Shown here: one piece after another, positions 56,115 through 64,000 of the stretch
Layout of the letters: each line of letters opens with the position of its first letter
Position numbering within the stretch: position 1 is the stretch's first letter
Source: Halomonas getboli
GTDB lineage: Bacteria > Pseudomonadota > Gammaproteobacteria > Pseudomonadales > Halomonadaceae
Assembly: GCF_023094245.1 (NCBI RefSeq)
Contig: NZ_JALMEW010000002.1
Span: 62,001-126,000, forward strand
DNA length: 64,000 bases
Direction of reading: 5' to 3'
Notes under the pieces: model-generated
Told to the model about the DNA's origin: nothing
Seen by the model: only the letters and a program-made list of their open reading frames with translations
Databases searched by the model: none
Made by a program: the position numbers and the translations under genes

Positions 56115-57332
56115 TCAGTCGAAGAAGCCGCCCACCAGGTTGATGAAGAAGCGCTGTACCTTGTCGAACATGCGCTTGAAGAAGCCGCCCTCCTCGACCG
56201 GCTCCAGCGCCAGCAGAGGACGCTGCCCCACCACCTCGTCGCCAAGGCGCACTTCCATGGTGCCCACTTGCTCACCGGCGGCGATCGGCGCGGTCAGATC
56301 GGAGCGAATGTCCAGCTTGGCGGTCAGCTCCTGGTCGCGATTGCGCGGCACGGTCATGTAGACGTCGTCGTCCACGCCGACCTTGAGCTCGTTGCGGTCG
56401 CCGCCCCACACGCGCGGTGTGTTGAGCACGGCGCCCTGATCGTAGAGCTTGAGGGTCTCGTAGTAGCGGAAGCCGTAGCTGAGCAGCTTCTGGGACTCCT
56501 GGGCGCGCGCCTCCTTGGAGTCGGTGCCCATCACCACCGAGATCAGGCGCATGTCGTCGCGCTTGGCCGACGCCACCATGCAGTAGCCGGCGGCCTCGGT
56601 CCAGCCGGTCTTGAGACCGTCGACGCTCGGGTCGCGCCACAGCAGCAGGTTGCGGTTGGGCTGGTCGATACCGCCGTAGCTGAAGTGCTTGTCCTCGTAC
56701 ATCCGGTAGTGATCCGGATAGTCGTTGATGATGTGCCGCGCCAGGGTCGACAGGTCACGCGCCGAGGAATAGTGGTTATCGTGCGGCAGCCCGGTCGGGT
56801 TCTCGTAGTGGGTGTTGGTCATGCCCAGCTGCGCGGCATGCTGGTTCATCATGTCGGCGAACTGCTCGGTGCCGCCGGCCAGATACTCGGCCATGGCCAC
56901 GCTGGCATCATTGCCGGACACGATGACGATGCCGTGCAGCAGCTCGCTGACCGGCACGCGATCGCCGACCTCGACGAACATCTTGGACCCGCCGGTGCGC
57001 CAGGCCTTCTCGCTGATCGGCACCAGGTCGTCCGACGAGATATTGCCGGCCTCGAGCTCGCGCTCGGCCAGATAGGCGGTCATCAGCTTGGTCAGGCTCG
57101 CCGGGGGCAGCCGCTTGTCGGGCTCATGCTGCGCGAGCACCCGCCCGCTCTCGGCATCCAGCAGGATCCAGGAAGTGGCGGCCAGGCGCGGCGGCGACGG
57201 AATCACCGTCCGGGCGACCGGTGCGGTATCGGGCTGAGGCGTCTGCGCCAGCAGCGGCGAGGACACCAGCGACAGACAGACAAGCAGACTCGGCAGCAGC
57301 CGACGTAGCAGGGTTGTGCTCAGGGGTTTCAT
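56115..57332 (-). CDS. dacA: D-alanyl-D-alanine carboxypeptidase (PBP5/6 type)
   Basis: 405 residues. Signal peptide to LLAQ (about 30). Class C low-MW PBP motifs: SLTK (S79-K82), SGN (139-141) and KTG (241-243). The C-terminal domain ends in an amphipathic helix (FFKRMFDKVQRFFINLVGGFF) that anchors to the inner membrane face in PBP5. It trims D-Ala from stem peptides in the periplasm. Start chosen at 57332 (MKPLSTTLLRR); an ATG at 57356 adds 8 residues. It lies 44 bases downstream of rlpA. Confidence 0.96.
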   Translation of the reverse strand: MKPLSTTLLRRLLPSLLVCLSLVSSPLLAQTPQPDTAPVARTVIPSPPRLAATSWILLDAESGRVLAQHEPDKRLPPASLTKLMTAYLAERELEAGNISSDDLVPISEKAWRTGGSKMFVEVGDRVPVSELLHGIVIVSGNDASVAMAEYLAGGTEQFADMMNQHAAQLGMTNTHYENPTGLPHDNHYSSARDLSTLARHIINDYPDHYRMYEDKHFSYGGIDQPNRNLLLWRDPSVDGLKTGWTEAAGYCMVASAKRDDMRLISVVMGTDSKEARAQESQKLLSYGFRYYETLKLYDQGAVLNTPRVWGGDRNELKVGVDDDVYMTVPRNRDQELTAKLDIRSDLTAPIAAGEQVGTMEVRLGDEVVGQRPLLALEPVEEGGFFKRMFDKVQRFFINLVGGFFD

Positions 57333-57376
57333 GAAGGGCAGTCTCTTCGGGAACATCGGGAAGATTCGAGGCCGAC

Positions 57377-58321
57377 TCAGTCGGCCTTGGCATCGACGAC
57401 GAAGGCTTCGTCGAAACCGGCCCGGCGCAACTCGCCGCGCACCGGGTCGATCTGGGAGCGGCCGGCCAGCGGGCCGACCTGAACACGATGCAGGCCGGCC
57501 TCGGAGGCCACCCGCACGGGCTGTTCCAGGGAATCCTGCAGCCGGGCCTTGAGCGCGCTGGCGCTCTCGGCGGAACCCAGCGCGGCCACCTGGAGATAGA
57601 TGGCGTCCTGCGGCGGCGTCGAGGACGGCGACGTGTCGCTCCTCGGCGCCGTCGGCTGGGCCGCGACCACCGCGCGCGGAGCCTGGCCGGCCTGCGCATC
57701 GCTCGCAGCGCTGCCACTCTGGCCATGCCGGGCCTGCCACGCCGCGGGATCGATCGCCTCGACCTTCACCCGTCCGGTACCGTGGTCGAGAATATCGAGG
57801 CGCGCCGCCGCGGCATAGGAGAGGTCGATCTCGCGCTCGCTGTGGAAGGGCCCCCGATCATTGACGCGCACGATCACCGAGCGGCCGTTGTCGAGATTGG
57901 TGACCCGGGCGAAGCTCGGCAGCGGCAGCGACCGATGCGCGGCGCTCATCTTGTACATGTCGTAGATTTCGCCGTTGGACGTCGCATAGCCCTGGAACTT
58001 CTCGCCGTACCAGGAGGCCGTGCCGCGACGCTCGTAGCCGGTGGCATCATCGAGCACGTGATAGGTCTTGCCCCACACCTCGTAGGTCGGCCGATTGCCG
58101 GCCTTGGAGCGAGGCTCGACGCGCGGCACGGCGTCCGGCACCCGGCTGACGTCCGGCGGCTCTTCGGGATAGGCGTCACTGCTCATGGCGTAGCGCTCGC
58201 CGCCGCTCGTCTCGCCGGCGGAGATACCGGCATTGCCGCCGGACGATGGCGGGGTGCCGCCACCGCCGGCGCAGCCGACCAGCGCCAGAGTGGCCAGCAG
58301 GGGAATCCACCAGGCTCTCAT
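57377..58321 (-). CDS. rlpA: Septal-ring/rare lipoprotein RlpA with SPOR domain
   Basis: 314 residues. Lipobox ALVGC (C17). A double-psi beta-barrel (RRGTASWYGEKFQGYATSNGE to about 185, with the catalytic Asp in VNDRGPFHSERE) is followed by a spacer and a C-terminal SPOR domain (about 235-314, YLQVAALGSAESASALKARL) that binds denuded glycan. RlpA is a lytic transglycosylase in Pseudomonas. The start overlaps the mltB stop (ATGA). A Gly/Ser-rich linker follows the lipobox. Confidence 0.94.
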   Translation of the reverse strand: MRAWWIPLLATLALVGCAGGGGTPPSSGGNAGISAGETSGGERYAMSSDAYPEEPPDVSRVPDAVPRVEPRSKAGNRPTYEVWGKTYHVLDDATGYERRGTASWYGEKFQGYATSNGEIYDMYKMSAAHRSLPLPSFARVTNLDNGRSVIVRVNDRGPFHSEREIDLSYAAAARLDILDHGTGRVKVEAIDPAAWQARHGQSGSAASDAQAGQAPRAVVAAQPTAPRSDTSPSSTPPQDAIYLQVAALGSAESASALKARLQDSLEQPVRVASEAGLHRVQVGPLAGRSQIDPVRGELRRAGFDEAFVVDAKAD

Positions 58322-59382
58322 GGACGCTCCTCCGTGTCGGTGACGGTCGCGGTGAACCAGTCGGCCGTGCGCCCCTCGGCGTCGGCGATGGCCTCGGCCA
58401 GCTCGGTCACGGCCATGGCGTAGAGATAGCTGTGGTTGTAGCGCGTGATGACATAGAAGTTGTGGCGGCCGAGACGATAGCGGATCGAGCCGTCGGCCAT
58501 CTCCAGCGCCAGCGGCATCACCTCGGTGTCGGCCGACAGCGGCGCGTCGCTCTCGATGCCGGCCGCGGCCAGCTCGCCGACGGTCGCGCCTGGCGGCCGC
58601 GCGGCATTGAAGGTGACGCCGCCGGGGCGCACGCTCGGCCCCTCGGCCTCGTGATAGAGCGGGGCGCCGGCCCGCCAGTGATGCTCGGCGAAGTAGTTGG
58701 CGATGCTGCCGATGGCGTCCACCGGATCGGTCCAGAGATTGCGATGGCCGTCGCCGTCGAAGTCCACCGCGTAGGCGCGATAGCTGGTCGGGATGAACTG
58801 CGGATAGCCCATGGCCCCGGCGTAGGAGCCCTCGATGCTCTCCGGCGCCACCTGCTGGCGATAGGCGATCTCGAGGAAGGCGGCGAGCTCGCCGCGGAAG
58901 AAGTCGCCGCGACGCGGATGGCGGAAGGCCAGGGTCGAGAGCGAGTCGAGCACCCGATGGTCGCCGGTCACCCGCCCGTAGCGGGTCTCGACGCCGAGGA
59001 TGGCGGCGATGATCTCCGGCGGCACGCCGTACTCGGCCTGGGCGCGTTCGAAGGCCTCGCGGTGGGCGGCGATGAAGTCCGCGCCCTGTCGGATGCGCTC
59101 CTCGCCGAGGAAGATATCGCGATACTCGTGCCACACCAGGCGGTGTTCGGCGGCGCCGGACATGGCGTCGAGCACCTCCTGGCGGAAACTGGCGCGGTTC
59201 ATGGCCTGCTCGGCCCAGCCGCGATCGACGCCCTGCTCGACCACCTCGTCCACCAGCGCTCGCACCTTGCCCTGGGCGGGGTCGAAATCCGCCGCCGAGG
59301 CGCCGGCGGACAGCCCCGCCAGCAGGCCTCCCAGGGCCAGGCCCAGCCAGCGGCGTCCCTGTCTCGACATCGTCACCGTCAT
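58318..59382 (-). CDS. mltB: Membrane-bound-type lytic murein transglycosylase B
   Basis: 354 residues. Slt-B family: the catalytic glutamate is in AAILGVETRYGRVTG, and the goose-lysozyme-like GSYAGAMGYPQFIPTSYRAYAVDFDGDGH is the Slt70-3 signature. It has a Sec signal (to ASA) but no lipobox, so it is a soluble periplasmic SltB-like form. The start at 59382 follows GGGAG. It cleaves peptidoglycan to 1,6-anhydro products. Between rodA and rlpA, as in Pseudomonas. Confidence 0.95.
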   Translation of the reverse strand: MTVTMSRQGRRWLGLALGGLLAGLSAGASAADFDPAQGKVRALVDEVVEQGVDRGWAEQAMNRASFRQEVLDAMSGAAEHRLVWHEYRDIFLGEERIRQGADFIAAHREAFERAQAEYGVPPEIIAAILGVETRYGRVTGDHRVLDSLSTLAFRHPRRGDFFRGELAAFLEIAYRQQVAPESIEGSYAGAMGYPQFIPTSYRAYAVDFDGDGHRNLWTDPVDAIGSIANYFAEHHWRAGAPLYHEAEGPSVRPGGVTFNAARPPGATVGELAAAGIESDAPLSADTEVMPLALEMADGSIRYRLGRHNFYVITRYNHSYLYAMAVTELAEAIADAEGRTADWFTATVTDTEERP

Positions 59383-59418
59383 GCTTCTCTCCCTGAGTCG
59401 ATCGGTCCGCCGGCCGCG

Positions 59419-60576
59419 CTAGCGCGGCAGCAGGCGGCGGTGCGAATGAATGGCCATGAGAATACCGAAACCCGCCAGCAAGGTCACGCTGGAGGTCCCG
59501 CCGTAGCTGACCAGCGGCAGCGGTACGCCGACCACCGGCAGAATGCCGCTGACCATGCCGATATTGACGAACACGTAGATGAAGAACGTCAGGATGACGC
59601 TGCCCGCCAGCAGGCGCCCGAAGGTCTCCTGGGCGGCGCCGGCGAGCCACAGGCCGCGATAGACGATCAGCAGATACAGCATCAGGAAGGCCAGCATGCC
59701 GACCAGGCCGAACTCCTCGCCGAGCACCGCAACGATGAAGTCGGTGTGGCTCTCGGGCAGGAATTCCAGGTGCGACTGGGTGCCGTGCAGCCAGCCCTTG
59801 CCCCACAGCCCGCCGCTGCCGATGGCGGTGGTCGACTGGATGATGTTCCAGCCGGCGCCCAGCGGGTCGCTCTCGGGATCGAGAAAGGTCAGCACCCGCT
59901 GGCGCTGGTAGTCGTGCATGTTCATCCACAGCAGCGGCAGCGCGGCGGCGGCCATCGCCCCGAGCAGGCCGATGATGCGCCAGGACAGCCCGGCCAGCAG
60001 GATCACGAACACCGCCGCCATGGCCACCAGCAGCGAGGTGCCAAGGTCGGGCTGGCGGGCGATCAGCAGCACCGGCGCGCCGATCAGCACCGCGCAGACC
60101 ACCAGGTCCTGCCAGCGCGGTGGCAGCTCGCGACGGCTGAGCCAGGACGCCACCATCATCGGCACCGCCAGCTTCATCATCTCGGAGGGCTGGAAGCGGA
60201 TCACCCCGGGAATCACCAGCCAGCGCTGGGCGCCCATGCCCATGTCGCCCATGACCTCGACCGCCACCAGCATCGCCATGCCCACCAGGTAGGCCGGCAG
60301 CGCCCAGCGTTGCAGGGTGGACGGCGAGAACTGGGCGATGATGACCATGCCCGCCAGAGCCACGCCGAAGCGCAGCGCCTGGGCGGTCACCAGGTGGAGG
60401 CTCTGGCCACCGGCGCTGTAGAGCACCACCAGGCCGGCCGACATCAGCGTCAGCAGCAGGCCGAGCAGCCAGGGGTCCAGGTGGATGCGCTCCCACAGGC
60501 TGCGCTTGCGCGACATACCGCTCTCGGGCGGTTTGACGGGGTGGGCGCGACGCAGCAGAAAGTCGACCATCGTCAT
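59419..60576 (-). CDS. mrdB: Rod shape-determining glycosyltransferase RodA (MrdB)
   Basis: 385 residues, SEDS family with about ten transmembrane helices. It polymerises glycan with PBP2. Characteristic blocks are LGTSLLVAMAAVFVILLAGL (with the catalytic Asp upstream in RQPDLG) and ESHTDFIVAVLGEEFGLVG. The C-terminal LVSYGGTSSVTLL is also conserved. The start overlaps the mrdA stop (ATGA), so both partners are made together. Confidence 0.97.
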   Translation of the reverse strand: MTMVDFLLRRAHPVKPPESGMSRKRSLWERIHLDPWLLGLLLTLMSAGLVVLYSAGGQSLHLVTAQALRFGVALAGMVIIAQFSPSTLQRWALPAYLVGMAMLVAVEVMGDMGMGAQRWLVIPGVIRFQPSEMMKLAVPMMVASWLSRRELPPRWQDLVVCAVLIGAPVLLIARQPDLGTSLLVAMAAVFVILLAGLSWRIIGLLGAMAAAALPLLWMNMHDYQRQRVLTFLDPESDPLGAGWNIIQSTTAIGSGGLWGKGWLHGTQSHLEFLPESHTDFIVAVLGEEFGLVGMLAFLMLYLLIVYRGLWLAGAAQETFGRLLAGSVILTFFIYVFVNIGMVSGILPVVGVPLPLVSYGGTSSVTLLAGFGILMAIHSHRRLLPR

Positions 60577-62471
60577 TGCTCCTCTGGCTCGCCGTCGTCG
60601 ACCGCGCCTTCCGGCGGAATCTCGCCATGGTCGCGCTCGAGCAGCCAGTAGTCGGTCATGGCGCGTGCCGGGCCGGCCGCGTTGTGGCTTCCGCCGCCGG
60701 CGTTCTCGATGATCACCGACACCGCGATCTGCGGATCCTCCACCGGGGCGAAGGCGGTGAACAGGGCGTGGTCGCGCAACCGCTCCTTGATCTCATCGGC
60801 GTTGTAGCGCTCGTCCTGCCCCAGCGAGAACACCTGGGCGGTGCCGGACTTGCCGGCCATGCGGTACTCGAGCCCCGCCCCCGCGCGGCGCGCCGTGCCT
60901 TCGTTGCCGGACAGCACGTCTTCCATGCCGGCGATGACGTCCTTCCACCATTCGGGATGCTCGAGCTCGACGTCCGGCAGCGTATCGGGCAGGTCGGTGG
61001 GCACCGGCTCGTCGCCGATCTCGTGCACCAGGCGGGGCTTGACCCAGTGGCCGCGGTTAGCCAGCGTCGCGGTGGCCGCCGCCAGCTGCAGCGGCGTGAT
61101 CTGCAGGTAGCCCTGGCCGATGCCCACCGACAGCGTCTCGCCGGGATACCACGGCTGGTCGAAGCGCGCCCGCTTCCACTCCCGCGACGGCAGCAGGCCG
61201 GCGCCCTGGCCGTAGACATCGGCGGCCACCCGGTGACCGAAGCCGAACTGGGACAGGCTGGCGTGGATGCGGTCAATGCCGAGCTTGTGCGCCAGCGAAT
61301 AGAAGTAGGTGTTGTTGGACACCTCCAGCGCCCGCTCCAGATTGACCCGCCCGTGGCCCCAGCGCAGCCAGTTGTGGTAGCGGCGCGAATCGTTGGGCAG
61401 CTGATAGTAGCCGGGGTCGTAGATCACGTCGTCGGGCGTGATCTCGCCGTCGCGCAGGCCGGTGATGGCCATGAACGGCTTGATGGTCGAGCCGGCGGGA
61501 TAGCTGCCGCGGATGGCGCGGTTGAACAGCGGCAGGTCGTGGTCCTGCTGCAGCGCGCGGTAGGAGTCCACGTCGATGCCGGTCACGAACTGGTTGGTGT
61601 CGAACCCCGGCACCGAGGCCATGGCCAGGATCTCGCCGGTCTTGGGCGCGATCGCCACGATGGAGCCGCGGCGGCCATCGAGCAGTTTCACGGCGAGACG
61701 CTGCAGACCCGTGTCCAGGGTCAGCGTCAGGTTCTCGCCGGGCACCGGCTCGGTGCGCCCCAGCTCGCGCAGCACCCGCCCGCGGGCGTTGGTCTCGACC
61801 TTGCGCAGCCCGGCCTGGCCGTGCAGCGTGTCCTCGTAGAAGCGCTCGACGCCGGTCTTGCCGATGAAGTGCGTGCCGGCATAGTTGCCGCTGTCGACCC
61901 GCTGCAGCTCCTCGGTGTTGATCCGCCCGACGTAGCCAAGCACGTGGGACATGATCTTGGCATCCGGGTAGTAGCGCAGCAGCTGGGCCTCGACCTCGAC
62001 TCCGGGCAGCCGATGACGGTTGACCGCAAGCCGGGCGATCTGCTGCTCGCTGAGGTCGCTCATCAGCAGCGCCGGCTGATAGGGGCGCTGGCGCTGGCGC
62101 GAGCGCTCGCGGAAGGCCTCGACCCTGTCCTCGGGCAGATCGAGCAGATCCACCAGCAGCGACAGGGTCCGGTCCAGGTCGTCGACCCGCTCGCGGACGA
62201 TGGTCAGGTTGTAGGTAGGGCGATTCTCGGCCAGCAGCTCGCCGTTGCGGTCGTAGATCAGGCCGCGGGTCGGCGGCAGCGGCTCGACCCGCACCCGGTT
62301 CTTCTCGGAGCGGGTGCTGTAGACCTCGTGCTGGACGATCTGCAGGTAGAACAGGCGCCCGGCCAGCAGGCCGCTGAGCACCAGCACCACGACCACCGCC
62401 AGCAGCGCGCGCAGGCGGAAGATCCGCAGTTCCTGTTGAGGATTCTTCAGGGTATCGCGTGGCGGACGCAT
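60573..62471 (-). CDS. mrdA: Penicillin-binding protein 2 (MrdA)
   Basis: 632 residues (E. coli 633). Class B PBP of the elongasome. One N-terminal helix (about 20-42), PBP dimerisation domain, then the transpeptidase motifs SxxK at S328 (AGSTIKPF; E. coli S330), SNN in EVSNNTYFYSL, and KSGTAQ. It ends with an acidic tail. First of the mrdA-mrdB pair; rlmH lies 22 bases upstream. Confidence 0.97.
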   Translation of the reverse strand: MRPPRDTLKNPQQELRIFRLRALLAVVVVLVLSGLLAGRLFYLQIVQHEVYSTRSEKNRVRVEPLPPTRGLIYDRNGELLAENRPTYNLTIVRERVDDLDRTLSLLVDLLDLPEDRVEAFRERSRQRQRPYQPALLMSDLSEQQIARLAVNRHRLPGVEVEAQLLRYYPDAKIMSHVLGYVGRINTEELQRVDSGNYAGTHFIGKTGVERFYEDTLHGQAGLRKVETNARGRVLRELGRTEPVPGENLTLTLDTGLQRLAVKLLDGRRGSIVAIAPKTGEILAMASVPGFDTNQFVTGIDVDSYRALQQDHDLPLFNRAIRGSYPAGSTIKPFMAITGLRDGEITPDDVIYDPGYYQLPNDSRRYHNWLRWGHGRVNLERALEVSNNTYFYSLAHKLGIDRIHASLSQFGFGHRVAADVYGQGAGLLPSREWKRARFDQPWYPGETLSVGIGQGYLQITPLQLAAATATLANRGHWVKPRLVHEIGDEPVPTDLPDTLPDVELEHPEWWKDVIAGMEDVLSGNEGTARRAGAGLEYRMAGKSGTAQVFSLGQDERYNADEIKERLRDHALFTAFAPVEDPQIAVSVIIENAGGGSHNAAGPARAMTDYWLLERDHGEIPPEGAVDDGEPEEQ

Positions 62472-62493
62472 GCTTGGCGGAGACCTCGAGCGC

Positions 62494-62961
62494 TCAGCGA
62501 TGGTAGGGATGGCCGACCATCAGGGTCCAGGCCCGATAGAGCTGTTCGGCCAGCAGGATACGCACCAGGGGATGCGGCAGGGTCAGCGGCGACAGCGACC
62601 AGCGCTGGTGAGCGCGCGCGGAGATCGCCGGGTCGAGCCCGTCGGGCCCGCCCACCAGCAGCACCACGTCACGGCCGCCGAGGCGCCACTCCTCGGCCTG
62701 GCCGGCCAGCTGCTCGGTGCTCCAGGGCTTGCCGCCGACCTCGAGCGCCACCAGATGCTCATCGCCCTTGAGGCGGGCCTGGAGACGCTCGGACTCCTGG
62801 GCGATGGCGCGACGGGTATCGGCATTCTTGCCCCGCGCCCCGGGGGCGATCTCCTCGACCTCGAGGGCGAAGTCGCGGGGCAGGCGCTTGCGGTATTCCT
62901 CGACGCCCTTGGTCACCCAATCGGGCATCCTGGTGCCGACGGCCAGCAGTCTTACCTTCAT
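62494..62961 (-). CDS. rlmH: 23S rRNA (pseudouridine1915-N3) methyltransferase
   Basis: 155 residues, SPOUT superfamily. It starts [16 protein letters not shown] and ends with the SAM-binding trefoil knot ([13 protein letters not shown] ... [22 protein letters not shown]), which are strong family marks. It methylates Psi1915 in helix 69. The ATG at 62961 overlaps the rsfS stop (ATGA). Length equals E. coli RlmH (155). Confidence 0.97.
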   Translation of the reverse strand: MKVRLLAVGTRMPDWVTKGVEEYRKRLPRDFALEVEEIAPGARGKNADTRRAIAQESERLQARLKGDEHLVALEVGGKPWSTEQLAGQAEEWRLGGRDVVLLVGGPDGLDPAISARAHQRWSLSPLTLPHPLVRILLAEQLYRAWTLMVGHPYHR

Positions 62962-63329
62962 GACGCGCCGTGGGCCCGCTCTTCCTCCAGCGCCACACCA
63001 TCGCTGGGCAGGTCGGCCCACAGGCGCTCCAGGTCATAGAGGGCGCGGGTCTCGGGCATCATCAGATGCACCACCATGTCGCCGAGGTCGACCAGCACCC
63101 AGTCGGCACCGCTCTCGCCCTCGACGCCCAGCGGCGTCACGCCCTCTTCCTTCACGGTCTGGATCAGCTTGTTGGACAGCGCCGCCAGGTGGCGGTTGGA
63201 GGTACCGCTGGCGACCACCATCAGGTCGGTCACGCTGGTCAGGGAGGAAACGTCGATGACGGTGATGTCCTGAGCCTTGAGCTCCTCCAGTGCGTTCAGC
63301 ACCAGCGTCTTGAGTGCGTCGATGTGCAT
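62958..63329 (-). CDS. rsfS: Ribosomal silencing factor RsfS
   Basis: 123 residues. It binds uL14 and blocks subunit joining in starvation. Motifs [28 protein letters not shown] and [14 protein letters not shown] ... YDLERLW are typical. It overlaps rlmH and follows nadD by 120 bases, the standard order. Start at 63329 ([10 protein letters not shown]). Confidence 0.97.
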   Translation of the reverse strand: MHIDALKTLVLNALEELKAQDITVIDVSSLTSVTDLMVVASGTSNRHLAALSNKLIQTVKEEGVTPLGVEGESGADWVLVDLGDMVVHLMMPETRALYDLERLWADLPSDGVALEEERAHGAS

Positions 63330-63449
63330 ACCCTTCGTATCAGCCCCTCTAGGCGAAAATGATCACGCCGCCATTGTACCGGCTCGGGCCGTGCCTGGCA
63401 GCGCCCGATAACGGCCCGGCCACGTTTTTTTGTGCCGGGCCGCCAGCGG

Positions 63450-64000
63450 CTAGCGTCGATAGAGTCCCGCGGAGAGAATTCGTTCCTCGACCGCCTCCGG
63501 CAGCAGGTAGCGCACGCTGCGCCCCTCGGCCAGCCGATGGCGCACCTCGGTGGCCGAGATCGCCATGCGCGACGGCAGCCGCAGGCGCAGCAGCCCGCCG
63601 CACGGCGCGGCCATCAGCGTCTCGGCGTCATCGACCTCGCGACCGTCGATCAGCGCGGCGAGCGCCTCGGGCAGCGCGGCATCGTGATCCGGGCGGTCCA
63701 TCACCACCAGGTGCGCCAGCGCGAACAGCCGTTCGGGCTCGCGCCATTCGGCCAGCCGCAGGAAGGCGTCGTGGCCGAGCGCCATGACCAGCCGCGCCTC
63801 GGGGCCATGGTCGCGGCGCAGCGTGGCGAGGGTGTCGGCGCTGTAGGACGGCCCCTCGCGCTCGAGCTCGCGCGGATCGGCGACCAGCCCGGGGGTATCG
63901 CCGATGCCGAGGCGCAGCAGCGCCAGGCGTTCCTCGGGGGTGATGTGCGGTTCGCCACGCAGCGGCGGCTGGGCCGCGGGGATCATGTGCACCCGATCGA
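63450..64000 (-). CDS. nadD: Nicotinate-nucleotide adenylyltransferase, N terminus beyond the window
   Basis: About 183 residues are present and the frame is open to the right edge, so the gene is cut. The visible part starts DRVHMIPAAQPPLRG, the NadD segment just after the missing GSFDPxHxGH motif, and includes YSADTL and the C-terminal ISATEVRHRLAEGRSVRYLLPEAVEERI (ISSTxIR-type motif). It adenylates NaMN in NAD synthesis. rsfS follows, as in E. coli and Pseudomonas. Confidence 0.95.
   Translation of the reverse strand, partial: DRVHMIPAAQPPLRGEPHITPEERLALLRLGIGDTPGLVADPRELEREGPSYSADTLATLRRDHGPEARLVMALGHDAFLRLAEWREPERLFALAHLVVMDRPDHDAALPEALAALIDGREVDDAETLMAAPCGGLLRLRLPSRMAISATEVRHRLAEGRSVRYLLPEAVEERILSAGLYRR

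Noticed and set aside
58322-60628. Extension of the rlpA frame upstream through mltB and rodA to a 1083-codon frame
   Set aside because: Only the last 314 codons match RlpA; the upstream part is the wrong frame of mltB and rodA, which have their own overlapping starts.
63413-63441. Terminator between nadD and rsfS
   Set aside because: The inverted repeat (GGCCCGGCCAC / GTGCCGGGCC) has its T-run inside the loop, not after the stem, and one arm has an extra base.

Overview
The window is high-GC chromosomal DNA of a gammaproteobacterium, most likely a halophile of the Halomonadaceae (Halomonas-like). The main reasons are a complete Na+-translocating NQR operon, a roughly 480-residue GAPDH next to mfd, Pseudomonas-like gene order in several blocks, and short GGCGCTT-based tandem repeats. 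The taxonomic call is inference from content and order, not from a database search. I saw no rRNA, tRNA, CRISPR array, transposase or prophage gene.

Layout. 1-2.6 kb: leuD (start only) and leuC, divergent from a LysR regulator, with a heptamer repeat and a LysR-type dyad between them. 2.7-6.3 kb: a porin-like outer-membrane protein, an unassigned polytopic membrane protein and a YbeL-like zinc-ribbon protein. 6.5-12.7 kb: leuS-lptE-holA, then a three-gene set (PA2779-like protein, PA2778-like C39 peptidase/TPR lipoprotein, DUF488). 12.8-26.1 kb: sthA, nqrM, nqrFEDCBA, gap and mfd, an order also found in Pseudomonas. 26.3-27.4 kb: a LysM/YkuD L,D-transpeptidase.

27.4-44.5 kb is the accessory envelope and adhesion region, all on the minus strand. 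It holds a compact Tad/Flp pilus operon (flp, cpaB, secretin, tadA, tadB, tadC, tadD, a DUF3613 protein, tadG, tadE) that ends in a catalytically degenerate GGDEF-EAL membrane receptor. Next to it are a two-partner-secretion-type (FhaC/ShlB) outer-membrane transporter, a 599-residue glycine-rich collagen-like lipoprotein, an Lpp/OprI-like alanine-zipper lipoprotein and a second YkuD L,D-transpeptidase. The most unusual hypothesis in the window is that the FhaC-like protein exports the collagen-like lipoprotein.

44.7-53.7 kb: a helical unknown protein, a two-TM potassium-channel-like protein, a DUF6586 protein, topA, a PhaC-like DUF3141 hydrolase, and a biotin-carboxylase-like pseudoenzyme divergent from a second LysR regulator. 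53.8-64 kb: lipA, then (minus strand) lipB, ybeD, dacA, rlpA, mltB, rodA, mrdA, rlmH, rsfS and nadD (cut by the window edge). This is the conserved lipoylation and cell-elongation cluster. In E. coli it continues directly from leuS-lptE-holA; here about 43 kb separates the two halves.

The nqr, Tad and elongation operons are tightly packed, with many ATGA-type overlaps that suggest translational coupling.
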